A stretch of DNA of 42,220 nt, taken from contig CANDKY010000026.1 of assembly GCA_947385425.1 (NCBI GenBank), positions 1 through 42,220 of the forward strand, in the 5' to 3' direction. This document shows positions 9,581-18,541 of the stretch, piece by piece. The notes beneath the pieces were generated by a model. It was given only the letters and a program-made list of their open reading frames with translations, was not told the origin of the DNA and ran no database searches. Numbering within the stretch: the stretch's first letter is position 1; each line of letters opens with the position of its first letter. This DNA comes from an uncultured Lachnospiraceae bacterium. Its GTDB lineage: Bacteria > Bacillota > Clostridia > Lachnospirales > Lachnospiraceae. Position numbers and translations under genes: made by a program.

Positions 9581-10792
9581 TTACCCGCATCCGGTTTCCA
9601 ATAAAGGGTGCAGCACATCATAGCTGCCGCTTATAAATTCTTCCGTAAGCCATGCCATCTTTCCCCTGTCCATCCCGCTCCCGGCCAGGGAATCCTGGAT
9701 ATTCCGAGCCAGCTTCCTGCTGCTTACCGCTATGAAAAGTTTATCGTATTTCTCCTGGTTCCCCACGATTTCTTCCGGCGGCACCACCGGCATGCCCAGT
9801 TGCCGGTACAGGGCGTACTCCCTGTCCCCCCACATCACAACGCCATTGCTGCTTTCTGTTTCCAGGTACCGGTATACTGACTTCCCCATCCTCCCCGCCC
9901 CATACACCGCAGCACGCTGGCCCTCTTCCAGGCCGCCAAAAGGCATCAGTTTTTTCCCTCCCGGGAACCGGTCAAAAAAACTTACCTGCCGCAGCAGCAG
10001 CATGGACTTGGCGTACTGGTTCAACTGCCCCAGCATGACGCCGGAATGCCCTGCATCCGCCTCAAAGGCCTGTTTCAGATACCGGATAAGCGCCCTGTCC
10101 GCTTCCCGGCTCCCCATACTCCCTATCCCGGTCATCGAATCCCGGCGCTGTACATAATGGCAGCCTGCATATTCTGCAATATAAACGCTCCCTGCCTCCA
10201 ATATATATGGGTAAACTACTGCCATGTCCTCCCCGCACTGGATTGTACTGTCAGCCCCCATCTGATGCTTTTCAAGGAGGCGCCTTTTAAACAGCTTTGA
10301 CCAAAGGTAAGGCTGCATCCTGCACTCGTTGAAATCCCTATCACAGAGCATCACCGGAATCAGCTCTTCCGTGCTGTACCTGCCATAAGGCAGCCTGCTT
10401 TTTACCCTCCTTGATTCAGCCCCTGCATCCATATAATGTTCCGTTTCCACCATGTCGGCCTGGTACTGTACCATATAACGGAGCATCGTCTCATAGTAGC
10501 CCTTCTCTACCCAGTCGTCCCCGTCCACATACCCGATATATTCCCCCGTGGCCGCTTCCAGCCCTGCCTTCCTGGCACTGACAAGGCCCCCGTTCCCTTT
10601 ATGTATGACTTTTACCCGTGCATCCCGCCTGCCGTAAAAATCGCATAATCCCGGTGAATTGTCCGTTGACCCGTCATCCACTAAAATAATTTCAATATCC
10701 CTGAGCGACTGCCCGCACAGGCTTTCAATACATTTCCCTACATATTTCCCTACATTGTATACCGGGACTATAATGCTGATCAACCCATCCAT
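9581..10792 (-). CDS. Family 2 glycosyltransferase with C-terminal Rossmann (GAG) module
   Basis: The protein has 403 residues. The GT-A domain at residues 1-220 shows ISIIVPVYNVGKYVGKCIES, the nucleotide-binding VDDGSTDNSPG (39-48), GYVDGDDWVEKGYY with the metal-binding DGDD (90-93), and later FNECRMQPYLWSKLF. From about residue 290 a second domain opens with AAVYGAGRMGKSVYRYLE, a dinucleotide-binding Rossmann loop, and continues as a CoA-binding/PglD-N-like fold to the end. It would transfer a sugar from a nucleotide donor, and the acceptor cannot be read. The start lies 3 nt after the stop of the upstream radical SAM gene (TAGGTTATG), so the two are translationally coupled. Confidence 0.88.
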   Translation of the reverse strand: MDGLISIIVPVYNVGKYVGKCIESLCGQSLRDIEIILVDDGSTDNSPGLCDFYGRRDARVKVIHKGNGGLVSARKAGLEAATGEYIGYVDGDDWVEKGYYETMLRYMVQYQADMVETEHYMDAGAESRRVKSRLPYGRYSTEELIPVMLCDRDFNECRMQPYLWSKLFKRRLLEKHQMGADSTIQCGEDMAVVYPYILEAGSVYIAEYAGCHYVQRRDSMTGIGSMGSREADRALIRYLKQAFEADAGHSGVMLGQLNQYAKSMLLLRQVSFFDRFPGGKKLMPFGGLEEGQRAAVYGAGRMGKSVYRYLETESSNGVVMWGDREYALYRQLGMPVVPPEEIVGNQEKYDKLFIAVSSRKLARNIQDSLAGSGMDRGKMAWLTEEFISGSYDVLHPLLETGCG

Positions 10793-10795
10793 AAC

Positions 10796-11962
10796 CTATC
10801 CCATCAAAAACGTGTCGCAGTGCCTGCAGTCCCCCCACTCTTTCCGCCCTTCGTACAGGCGCTCCCGTACCATCCGGAACCTGGGGCCGAACCATACATC
10901 CAGCAGCCGTTCTTCCTTTAAATCGCCCAACGTATATTTCCCCAGTGCGTCATTGCAGCATAAAGACACTTTCCCGTCCGGGCGGACTACCATCTGTTTA
11001 AACGGGAGGATACACCTGTCGTCCCCATAATCCCTTAGCTGCTTCCTGTTGGGGGCAAGCCCGCCCCTTGAGGTCAGTATTTCTTCCGGTTTTCTGAGCA
11101 CTATTGTCACTTTCTTCCTTAACTCCGGGCGCTCCCGGCAGTATTCCTCTATTTCACGGCATGGTTTTATCAGCTCCAGGCCCTGGTGGTAATTGTCTAT
11201 GACAAGCTCATCCAGGATATCCGCCAAAGCAATAAACTTATCTATAGTAAGCAGTGTCCCATTCGTAAAAAGGTGCATCCTTGCATCCGGCAGCTTTTCC
11301 CTGGCATACCTGTTGAAATCTATAATCCTCCCATCCAAAAGGGGCTCATTATTGGAAAATGTAGTAAACCTTCCCCTGTAGCCGGCCTCGGCAAGCTGGT
11401 CTACGATATCTTCAAACAGCCACTGTTCCATGACTGCCTTTTCCCTGGGGTCATCTTTCCTGTTAACCGGACAGAAGGAACAGTTCCCGTTGCACCTGTT
11501 GACAGTTTCCACTTCAATATGCTCAAAAAGCCCCTGCCTGCCCCGGATTTTTTCAACGGCATCGTTTACCGCCTTCCTCGCATACTGCATTTTCTCGCTC
11601 CCTGACCACTCTTCCTCCGACAGCGCCTCCCCTGCGCCCTCGTACGGGTTCACAACAAGCTCCTCTGTCTCGTAATACCCGTGCAGCACTTCCCCTTCAA
11701 ATATTTCATAATCCGTAACCCCTAATCCCCGCAGCTGCTTTTCAACGCTTGGCGAATAGCTTGTCGCAATTACAATATGGTACCCGGCTATCTGCGGCAT
11801 AATGTCCCCTATGCCCCTTACCGGCTTCCCCTCCAGGAAAGTCCCCTGCTTTGAAGCGCTGTTGTCCACAAAACATTCCACGGCATCCCTGCCGAACCTT
11901 TCCAGAGCCTTGATGCCATACTGCCCTGCACCAAACAGCACAATCTTCTTCCCACATCCCAT
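10796..11962 (-). CDS. Radical SAM/SPASM protein with N-terminal Rossmann (GAG) module
   Basis: The protein has 388 residues from the ATG at 11962, preceded by GGGAGGGTGG. Residues 1-90 are a Rossmann module (KKIVLFGAGQYGIKALERFG ... FVDNSASKQG). The radical SAM core follows, with NRCNGNCSFCPVNR giving Cys157, Cys161 and Cys164 for the 4Fe-4S cluster. The C-terminal part is SPASM-like, with several Cys (CILPFKQMVVRPDGKVSLCC and WGDCRHCDTF) for auxiliary clusters. Enzymes of this type modify peptides or small molecules by radical chemistry. Its place inside a glycan locus suggests sugar or surface-protein modification, but the substrate is not readable. Confidence 0.85.
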   Translation of the reverse strand: MGCGKKIVLFGAGQYGIKALERFGRDAVECFVDNSASKQGTFLEGKPVRGIGDIMPQIAGYHIVIATSYSPSVEKQLRGLGVTDYEIFEGEVLHGYYETEELVVNPYEGAGEALSEEEWSGSEKMQYARKAVNDAVEKIRGRQGLFEHIEVETVNRCNGNCSFCPVNRKDDPREKAVMEQWLFEDIVDQLAEAGYRGRFTTFSNNEPLLDGRIIDFNRYAREKLPDARMHLFTNGTLLTIDKFIALADILDELVIDNYHQGLELIKPCREIEEYCRERPELRKKVTIVLRKPEEILTSRGGLAPNRKQLRDYGDDRCILPFKQMVVRPDGKVSLCCNDALGKYTLGDLKEERLLDVWFGPRFRMVRERLYEGRKEWGDCRHCDTFLMG

Positions 11963-12100
11963 TTTCCACCCTCCCTTGCCGCATGCCCAGAAACCTGCCT
12001 CGGGCATGCCTTAAAATCCGTTCCCACACTCTGGCGCGGTGCAGCCGCCCCGCCACTCCGCGCCCTGCCTCCGTCCAGATCCGGCTATTACTCCATCCGA

Positions 12101-12147
12101 CCAGAAATTAGACTTCCGTTTTGCATGGTCCGTGCCATGATTTCTGG
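12101..12147. other. Hairpin in the intergenic region between two glycan genes
   Basis: CCAGAAAT and ATTTCTGG bracket an inner CATGG..CCATG stem. The 197-bp gap 11963-12159 carries no gene; the hairpin might be a terminator or attenuator for the GT2 gene ending at 12160, though no T-run is present. Confidence 0.35.
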
Positions 12148-12159
12148 CTGGCAGCAGCA

Positions 12160-13395
12160 TTATGTAATGACGGCAATCCTGGAAATGCCGCTGCTGCGGA
12201 GCACTTTTATAATCTGCACGAGATGCGCATTGTTTGCCACTACCACAATGCATCCCTTATGCTTCCGGTATTCCGCCTCCAGCCTGCCAAAACCAAATAT
12301 CCGTATGCCCTGTATGGAATTCCCTTGTTTCCTTTTATCCGCATCACATATCCCAATAATTTCCGCCTTATGCCGCAGCAGATTCCTGACAGCGGCATGT
12401 CCGAACTTCCCCGCCCCATACACAACAACAGGTTTTCCCTTAAAAAAATCCCCCCTGTCTGCGCACCTGACATAGTACTGCCGTAACATATCCATCCTCT
12501 CTGACACGAAGCTGTCAACCTTCTTTCTCCTGCTGTCAGTATCCGGAAGCTCCAAAAGCCGGCCTGCCATAAAGATGTCAACTACATTCTCCTCTATGCG
12601 CCCCCTTTCCTCCCCCCGGAAAAAATAATCCATCGCATCATACAGCCCCGCTGCTATGCGGTATGTCCTGTCCAATGTCTGGTTTGTCCCGTCATCCAGG
12701 AAGTTCACAATGATCTTTTCAGGGACATAGAGGTACTTAGCACCTTCCACTAATGTCTGCATATTCATGTACACCTGTATGAATATGCTGGACATTTTAT
12801 CCTCAAACATATCGCCGTGTTCCAGCCACCGCTTTCTTTTAAACACTACATTGGACAGGAACCCAAATAACGCCGAATTGTCTTTTGCCGCCATAACCAG
12901 CCCATGGAACTGCCCCTTATCGGAAGTATCGAATAAAACGGCATTTTGCACGCCGCCCCCCAAGGGGTAAACTGTCCCCACAAAGGCACCGTCGTAGCCA
13001 TAGGAATCAAAAGTGACGATAATGTCCGGCTCCCCATATCCCCCCGCACCGGTAATCCCCATGATTTTACGCAATGCACCGCTCTCCGGCATGTCGTCAT
13101 TCCCGACAATCCACACATACCGGCCGCCAGCCATCCGCACACTATGCAGGAAATTATAATCCATCCCCATATTCTGCCTGTTCCGCTCATATAAAATGGC
13201 TGCCCCCGGGAATTCCCTCTTTATATTTTCTATAATGGCAGACGGACTGGCCGGCGAACAATCATCTCTGATACATATTTCTACTTCCCTTTCCATCCCT
13301 CCCTGCACAATCTGCCCCGCAAACCCCCTGACAAGCCGCTCCAGCCGCCCGGGCCTGTTATAATTCGGAATACACACAGACAGCCTGTAACCCAT
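12160..13395 (-). CDS. Family 2 glycosyltransferase with C-terminal Rossmann (GAG) module
   Basis: The protein has 411 residues. The ATG at 13395 was chosen because the frame upstream reaches only a TTG; AAAGGGGTAGAAGGGCT precedes it. The GT-A domain starts MGYRLSVCIPNYNRPGRLERL, with EICIRDDCSPASPS as the nucleotide-binding acidic motif and RYVWIVGNDDMPES as the DxD-like metal site. The C-terminal 110 residues form a Rossmann module: KPVVVYGAGKFGHAAVRNLL, then ICDADKRKQGNSIQG. It starts 7 nt after the stop of the FkbM gene. Donor and acceptor are unknown. Confidence 0.87.
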   Translation of the reverse strand: MGYRLSVCIPNYNRPGRLERLVRGFAGQIVQGGMEREVEICIRDDCSPASPSAIIENIKREFPGAAILYERNRQNMGMDYNFLHSVRMAGGRYVWIVGNDDMPESGALRKIMGITGAGGYGEPDIIVTFDSYGYDGAFVGTVYPLGGGVQNAVLFDTSDKGQFHGLVMAAKDNSALFGFLSNVVFKRKRWLEHGDMFEDKMSSIFIQVYMNMQTLVEGAKYLYVPEKIIVNFLDDGTNQTLDRTYRIAAGLYDAMDYFFRGEERGRIEENVVDIFMAGRLLELPDTDSRRKKVDSFVSERMDMLRQYYVRCADRGDFFKGKPVVVYGAGKFGHAAVRNLLRHKAEIIGICDADKRKQGNSIQGIRIFGFGRLEAEYRKHKGCIVVVANNAHLVQIIKVLRSSGISRIAVIT

Positions 13396-13402
13396 AGCCC
13401 TT

Positions 13403-14110
13403 CTACCCCTTTCCGGCAAACAGGACGCCTTTCCTAAGTTCCGGCTTTACAATATCCAGCCCTCCGGCAAACAGATACCCTTTGGAAAATTCCGTACGGT
13501 AGCCCCTGCTTTTAAAATATCCATAAAACTGCCCCGCATCTTCCGTTTTATGGTATGTACAGATTACTGCCTTCATCGGCCCGTCCGAGTTAAACGTCTT
13601 TTCCCCGCCGGCGATGGCATCCGCCTCTGCGCCCTCAATATCCAGTTTCACCAATGTTATTTTCTCTTCTTCATTAATCCGGTCAATGGTAACCGTTTTT
13701 TCATCATTTATGTTTCCAAGCCATTTCGGCAGGATGGATACTTTTTCTTTGTAGGGCCGGAACGTATGCCTAAGCGCCTCCACCCATTGCCCTTCCCCCT
13801 CAACCAGATATATCTTTTTCACTTTTTCAACAATCTGCAGGGCGAAGAAGCCCTCCGCCGCCCCGCCGTCTATAACAACATCCCCGCTCCCTAAGCCTAA
13901 TTTATCTATAGCGTAACAGTGCGGCGAGCGTTCATCCTGCTCACGGCAGAGGGAGCAAAGATACTCTTTTGCTATAAGCTCATTTTGTATTTCAGACTTT
14001 AAGTAAATCCTCTTCCCTTCCCAGTACGAATACAAAAGCCCGCTGCCTGCATCCCTGTGAATCCCGAACATGCCGCTGCCATATTCCCTTCCCACCTGCC
14101 CGTTGAACAT
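13403..14110 (-). CDS. FkbM-family methyltransferase domain (C-terminal part of a split gene?)
   Basis: The ORF encodes 235 residues. The SAM-binding core has GDVVIDGGAAEGFFALQIV (76-94), YLVEGEGQWVEAL, and the FkbM signature KLDIEGAEADAIAGGE with DIEGAE at 157-162. Family members methylate hydroxyls of sugars or polyketides. The ATG at 14110 has only a weak GAGCTGGAT before it. The same frame is open upstream to TAA 14174-14176, encoding protein-like sequence (KDKDIAGICRYLESHELD). That TAA is the stop of the next gene upstream, which carries a Rossmann module. Related proteins, as I recall them, have both parts in one chain, so this may be half of a gene broken by a nonsense mutation. Confidence 0.8.
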   Translation of the reverse strand: MFNGQVGREYGSGMFGIHRDAGSGLLYSYWEGKRIYLKSEIQNELIAKEYLCSLCREQDERSPHCYAIDKLGLGSGDVVIDGGAAEGFFALQIVEKVKKIYLVEGEGQWVEALRHTFRPYKEKVSILPKWLGNINDEKTVTIDRINEEEKITLVKLDIEGAEADAIAGGEKTFNSDGPMKAVICTYHKTEDAGQFYGYFKSRGYRTEFSKGYLFAGGLDIVKPELRKGVLFAGKG

Positions 14111-14173
14111 ATCCAGCTCATGACTCTCCAGATACCTGCAGATCCCCGCAATGTCCTTGTCCTTTGCCCCCTT

Positions 14174-14506
14174 TTACCTTCTTAAAATCTGTTTTTTAAA
14201 ATCCTTAAAAATATAATTGCCTGTTTTAATCCACTCCCCGTTTATTCCCAACCCGCCGGTAAGCTGCTCCCGGATTTCATCGTAATAAATATCCGTTCCT
14301 ATGATGATATTATATTTCTGTATTTTATACGGCTGTCTGACCATCACATCCCTGCCGCCTGCTGTTATCCTTTTCCCCCACAGGCTGCTGTTATTGTCCC
14401 AGATTTCAACAACTTCAAACCCGCCGTATTTTTCAATGAACCCGGTAATTTTGTCCTTCCTCCGGCCCGCCCCAAATAAAATAATCTTCTCATCCCTGCA
14501 TCCCAT
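14174..14506 (-). CDS. Rossmann (GAG) module protein, probable N-terminal half of the FkbM protein
   Basis: The ORF encodes 110 residues from the ATG at 14506, preceded by GGAAGAG and overlapping the end of the GT32-like gene by 17 nt. It opens MGCRDEKIILFGAGRRKDKI, the same dinucleotide-binding loop seen in its neighbours, followed by VVEIWDNNSSLWGKRI and YNIIIGTDIYYDEIREQL. It ends with DFKKQILRR before TAA. The downstream FkbM frame is in phase with it, so read-through would give one protein of about 370 residues. A stand-alone 110-residue Rossmann protein is also possible. Confidence 0.65.
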   Translation of the reverse strand: MGCRDEKIILFGAGRRKDKITGFIEKYGGFEVVEIWDNNSSLWGKRITAGGRDVMVRQPYKIQKYNIIIGTDIYYDEIREQLTGGLGINGEWIKTGNYIFKDFKKQILRR

Positions 14507-15599
14507 ATATCTCTTCCAGCTTCCGGTTCCCTTCCATTTTAATCTGCTTCTTATTCCTTCCACCCTGGCCTGTCCATCCCCCTGCGCATTCGTGAATTCC
14601 CATTGCCGTATCCGTTGTTTCATATGCCCCCGTAAACCAGTTTCTGGCCGAAAAAAGATCCCTTGGATAAATGGCAATTCCGTCTTTTTCCTGATATCTT
14701 CCGTTTATTTCAAATCCTCTGCCTTCAAAAAACCTGTCCAGCAAAGACGGCTGGAGCTGCAAAAGGGTAGTACTTTTCTCTATGTCAAATTCCCGGCTTT
14801 CGTATATCTGCAGCATTTCCCCCACAACCGGGCAGCCCTTCACCGCCCCGAATACGGCTGCCTCTACATCCCGGATTGGCCCGAAGCCGATGAAAAAATC
14901 ATGGCAAAGCAGCGGATCCATGCTTTTGTACAAAATGACATCCAAATCCATATAAATACCGCCATACCGCGAAATGACATCCAGCCTTGCATAATCGGAA
15001 ACATATGCCCATTTCCCCTGCCGGAATGCCCCATAGGCAAACGGGTTCTTCGTGACATCATAATTATCCGCGTTCCATTCCATCAGTTCATAAGCAGGGC
15101 ATGCCCGCTTCCAGCTCTCAATACATTTCGCGGCCAGGCTTCCCTTTTCTTCCCCGCTGAACCAGAAATAATGGATTATCTTCGGAATTTTGTTTCCCGT
15201 TCCGTCTACCGGCTTCCTAACGGTAACGTCATCTGTATGCTTCGCTATCATTAAAGGCAGGACAAAAATATCCGTGCTTTTACCGCCAAGCAGTTCTTCA
15301 ACCTGCATATATATCTCATATGCATATACCTCCGAAGCAATCAGGATCACAGTATTCCCTGCGCCATATTTCAAAAGTCCATCCGGGGACACTATGTCCT
15401 TCTCACTGCCACCCACCATAATGCTGCTTCCCTGTTTGTTTGTATCATTATCCACAACACAACTGATACAATTCCCTAAATTCAGTTCCTTGTAATTCAG
15501 ACTCACTAATCTTAAAAAGTCTGACGCGCCAAATGCAATTACTTTTTTTTTCGCTGCCGCAGCATGAAATTCGCCGAAACTGTTTCCCGTTATTTTCAT
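14490..15599 (-). CDS. GT32-like glycosyltransferase with N-terminal Rossmann (GAG) module
   Basis: The protein has 369 residues; the ATG at 15599 follows GCGGGGG at 7-8 nt. Residues 15-115 form the Rossmann module (KKKVIAFGASDFLRL, then CVVDNDTNKQGSSI). The catalytic part starts at KIPKIIHYFWFSGEEKGS and carries KWAYVSDYARLDVISRYGG and IYMDLDVILYKSMDP, with the DxD at 218-220. This is the pattern of the Och1/capsular sugar transferases in family GT32 (Gly_transf_sug domain). Donor and acceptor are unknown. Its 3' end overlaps the following gene, indicating coupled translation. Confidence 0.88.
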   Translation of the reverse strand: MKITGNSFGEFHAAAAKKKVIAFGASDFLRLVSLNYKELNLGNCISCVVDNDTNKQGSSIMVGGSEKDIVSPDGLLKYGAGNTVILIASEVYAYEIYMQVEELLGGKSTDIFVLPLMIAKHTDDVTVRKPVDGTGNKIPKIIHYFWFSGEEKGSLAAKCIESWKRACPAYELMEWNADNYDVTKNPFAYGAFRQGKWAYVSDYARLDVISRYGGIYMDLDVILYKSMDPLLCHDFFIGFGPIRDVEAAVFGAVKGCPVVGEMLQIYESREFDIEKSTTLLQLQPSLLDRFFEGRGFEINGRYQEKDGIAIYPRDLFSARNWFTGAYETTDTAMGIHECAGGWTGQGGRNKKQIKMEGNRKLEEIYGMQG

Positions 15600-15668
15600 T
15601 CTTATACCCCCGCATACCGCAAGCCCCGCTTGCGATACTGCACCAATAAAGAGTTTGAAAGGAGCGCA

Positions 15669-16922
15669 TTATTTCCATAATTCAAGATAATTACTGAACT
15701 TCCTTTCGCGTAGTTTTTCTACAATCCGTACCCTTTCTTCCTCTTTTACTACTGTGATCACAACTCCAATATCGGAGTCACTTAAAAAGTCTATGTTCTG
15801 TAACATTATTACCGGCAGAACCTCTACCATTTCCATATCAGGCTGGCTGCTTACAATGAACCCCTCAACTTTTACTCCTGCATGCCTCAACAACGCTAAA
15901 CAAAATCTCCCCCTGACACCTGCACCATACAAATATATTTTTCTGTTCCTTTCCACAAACTCAATTAACCGGGGAAGGTTCCGCTTATACTCGTCTACTG
16001 CCGCCACCATTGGCAACGGAAAAAAAGGCATTATCTCAATAAAAATTCTCCCTATTGCATAATGGAGATAGCTGTTTTGTTTTTCTGCATACTCTGTCGT
16101 CATGACTTCTCCGGTATCAAATCCCGCATCCTGTGCCACATATGCAAATATCCGTTCGATGCCATAGCTTAAATAATTACTGTCTTTCAATTTTCCGTCA
16201 TCAAAATCCTCATAATCCCATCCTGCCTCAAAAAGTTTTTTCAAAGCTTCCGTCCTAAACCAAAGTGCTGTTCCAATCGTTATTGGCGGCTTGTTGATAT
16301 CCATATCTGCTTTTAATTGCAACCTTTCTGCTATTTTTTTAGTGATCTGGTAGGAATCATGCCAGCCCAATCCATACCATGTGCAAAAATGGTCACCAAT
16401 TGGATCAGGCGGGGACAAAATACCCAGCATGGGATTTTCCGCAAATACCTTTAGTACCGATTCAACATAAGTATTGCTTCCAATCAGATTCCCCCACAAG
16501 TTCTCAATCCACAACTCCGTTTCCTCTTTTGTTGCCGGCGGATGTTCCTTCTTATCATGAATAAAACATACATACAAATATTTCTTTACAATCTCGGCGC
16601 CAACAACAAGGAGTGCACTAATATCTCTCCCTCTGTTTTCTTTTAATAGAAAGCTGAAATTTCTCTTTTGATTCTTTTCCGAATATTTTCTGACTATATT
16701 TAATACGTTTTCCCTTGAAGAAATAATATATACATGGATATCCTCTGGAATATTGTCAAAATATTTAAAATACTCTGAAAGGGTATCTTCATAATATAAA
16801 TAAAGCATTATTGCAACATGCTCATGCCCTATCGGGCTGATATCATAATTATTCCCCCTACATTGGGCTGAAAATATAAATGACAAATTTTTTTCATACC
16901 TGATATCATAAACGTTTTTCAT
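15669..16922 (-). CDS. Rhamnan synthesis protein F (RgpF)-like, with C-terminal Rossmann (GAG) module
   Basis: The protein has 417 residues. The N-terminal 300 residues match the RgpF type: HEHVAIMLYLYYEDTLSEYF, KENRGRDISALLV, YVCFIHDKKEHPP, IGSNTYVESVLKVFAENPMLGIL, GTALWFRTEALKKLF, and YGIERIFAYVAQDAGF. RgpF proteins participate in rhamnose-containing cell-wall polysaccharides. The last 100 residues start RKIYLYGAGVRGRFCLALLR, again a Rossmann module. Ribosome binding is weak (AGAAG at about 11 nt). It lies between the GT11-like and GT32-like genes on the same strand. Confidence 0.85.
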   Translation of the reverse strand: MKNVYDIRYEKNLSFIFSAQCRGNNYDISPIGHEHVAIMLYLYYEDTLSEYFKYFDNIPEDIHVYIISSRENVLNIVRKYSEKNQKRNFSFLLKENRGRDISALLVVGAEIVKKYLYVCFIHDKKEHPPATKEETELWIENLWGNLIGSNTYVESVLKVFAENPMLGILSPPDPIGDHFCTWYGLGWHDSYQITKKIAERLQLKADMDINKPPITIGTALWFRTEALKKLFEAGWDYEDFDDGKLKDSNYLSYGIERIFAYVAQDAGFDTGEVMTTEYAEKQNSYLHYAIGRIFIEIMPFFPLPMVAAVDEYKRNLPRLIEFVERNRKIYLYGAGVRGRFCLALLRHAGVKVEGFIVSSQPDMEMVEVLPVIMLQNIDFLSDSDIGVVITVVKEEERVRIVEKLRERKFSNYLELWK

Positions 16923-16973
16923 AATCTTGCTTCTTTTCCAATCACTTATATTTTACTGGCATACATTTTCCTT

Positions 16974-18512
16974 TTACAGAATCCTGCTCGTTACATCCAC
17001 GATTTTTACTTCTCCCGCCATATTGTGCTTTAAAAAATATGCATACTGTAATCCATCTACACACTTTTCCATTGTTGAAGATAACAGTAACGCCATATAA
17101 CTAAAGGTACTATTAGGGCTGGGAATCAATATTTTTCCTAAGCTCATTAAATACATATCCAAATAACTATTCCTTCCGGCATTCCCCTCTACAAAAACTG
17201 TTCTTTCCCTGTACTTACCCAACCCCAGTTCTTCTATATTGTTCCTGCACCAGTCTAAGTCATCCGAAAATACAAAAAACTTAATACGATCTGACCGTTG
17301 TGACTTCATAATCTGGGTTACAGAGTCTTTTACATATTGTCCGTTCACCGAATACTGCAGTTCTATAAAATCCCCTCTGCGTAAATGAATCATAACGGCT
17401 TCTGATTCACGTATTAACTCCATATAATGTATATTCCTTGCATCTTTTGGAATACAAAACCGGAATGTCTCCTTTACAAACTCCCTGTTGTTAAAAAGCC
17501 AGTCTTTGATTTTGCCCATTGTCCATACACCCATATAATACGCAGGGCGATTATAAGAAACAATAAATTTAGTTGCTGACAGGTTGCCAAACGGCCATTC
17601 CAATATATGTGTGTCAAAGCAAAAATAATTAGAAACGTTGAGAAAATTGGCCGGCATTTGCGAATCCTGCATCACTGTCACGTCCACTCCCGATTTTAAC
17701 AGTATCTGCCCTAAAGGAAATGGCTGCGCATATTCTGACACTAATTCCTGTTTCACTTTATGTAAATAAGCCTGCCATGACTCCATATCAAAATAATCGC
17801 TTAATAAACATATTGGCAGTTGGAATACCTCTGCAGCCTCTGCCCTTGAAAAACAATAAAAACTGTTCCTTTTTCTCGTTTCACTTACTATTCCTTCTAC
17901 CTTATCAAGGCTGAGATTGGAACACCATCTGCCTATTCTTTCCGCATTTGCCGTTGGATCAGAAATATCCATCGCTAAAACCGTATCGTCAAAAACTACT
18001 TTCTTACCGGAATACTTTTCCAAAAATTTACCAAATAAACATATCAGCATTTGATTTGCCAATCCGTTAAACAACTGGACAATCCATATTGTTTTCTCCT
18101 GATCAAATACCTTCCCGTCTGCCTTTCCTCTTATAAACGTCTGTACCGCATCGTACATAACCTGTTCTGTTATATCCCGGCTTTTAATATCCAGTTTTCC
18201 AAAGAGATTATCCGGCAAATCAACCACTTCGTATAAAATCTCTAATTCCTGCAGTTCCTCCAAAAATCTTGTGTTGCAGCATCTCTGCACCTTCACATAA
18301 AAGAAAAGGCTCTGTATATGTTTCCCTGTCCCTGATGCCAATTGTTTTTTTCCGTCTGTTACTAAGATAAAATGCCCTATCACACTATGGAACGTGACTT
18401 CTTCAATTCTGTTCAATACTGCTTCTGTCAGTTCCTCTGACTTAATGATAAAACATAAATTTTTTATTCCATAAACAGATGAGACGGTCTCCTTTAAATC
18501 CGCCATATCCAT
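16974..18512 (-). CDS. GT11-like (alpha-1,2-fucosyltransferase type) glycosyltransferase with N-terminal extension
   Basis: The protein has 512 residues. A 140-residue N-terminal extension of unknown fold precedes a GT11-type domain. That domain shows IVQLFNGLANQMLICLFGKF (family GNQMFQYA-like position), EAVMIHLRRGDFIELQYS (the GDP-sugar binding HxRRGD), FFVFSDDLDWCRNNI, and NSYLDMYLMSLGKILIPSPN followed by STFSYMA. These are the conserved blocks of alpha-1,2-fucosyl/galactosyltransferases that use GDP-fucose or a similar donor. No ribosome binding site is evident, so the start (this ATG, the ATG two codons later, or one upstream) is uncertain. Donor specificity cannot be inferred. Confidence 0.8.
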   Translation of the reverse strand: MDMADLKETVSSVYGIKNLCFIIKSEELTEAVLNRIEEVTFHSVIGHFILVTDGKKQLASGTGKHIQSLFFYVKVQRCCNTRFLEELQELEILYEVVDLPDNLFGKLDIKSRDITEQVMYDAVQTFIRGKADGKVFDQEKTIWIVQLFNGLANQMLICLFGKFLEKYSGKKVVFDDTVLAMDISDPTANAERIGRWCSNLSLDKVEGIVSETRKRNSFYCFSRAEAAEVFQLPICLLSDYFDMESWQAYLHKVKQELVSEYAQPFPLGQILLKSGVDVTVMQDSQMPANFLNVSNYFCFDTHILEWPFGNLSATKFIVSYNRPAYYMGVWTMGKIKDWLFNNREFVKETFRFCIPKDARNIHYMELIRESEAVMIHLRRGDFIELQYSVNGQYVKDSVTQIMKSQRSDRIKFFVFSDDLDWCRNNIEELGLGKYRERTVFVEGNAGRNSYLDMYLMSLGKILIPSPNSTFSYMALLLSSTMEKCVDGLQYAYFLKHNMAGEVKIVDVTSRIL

Positions 18513-18541
18513 ATCTGTTACTTTATACCGGTATTCCTGGA

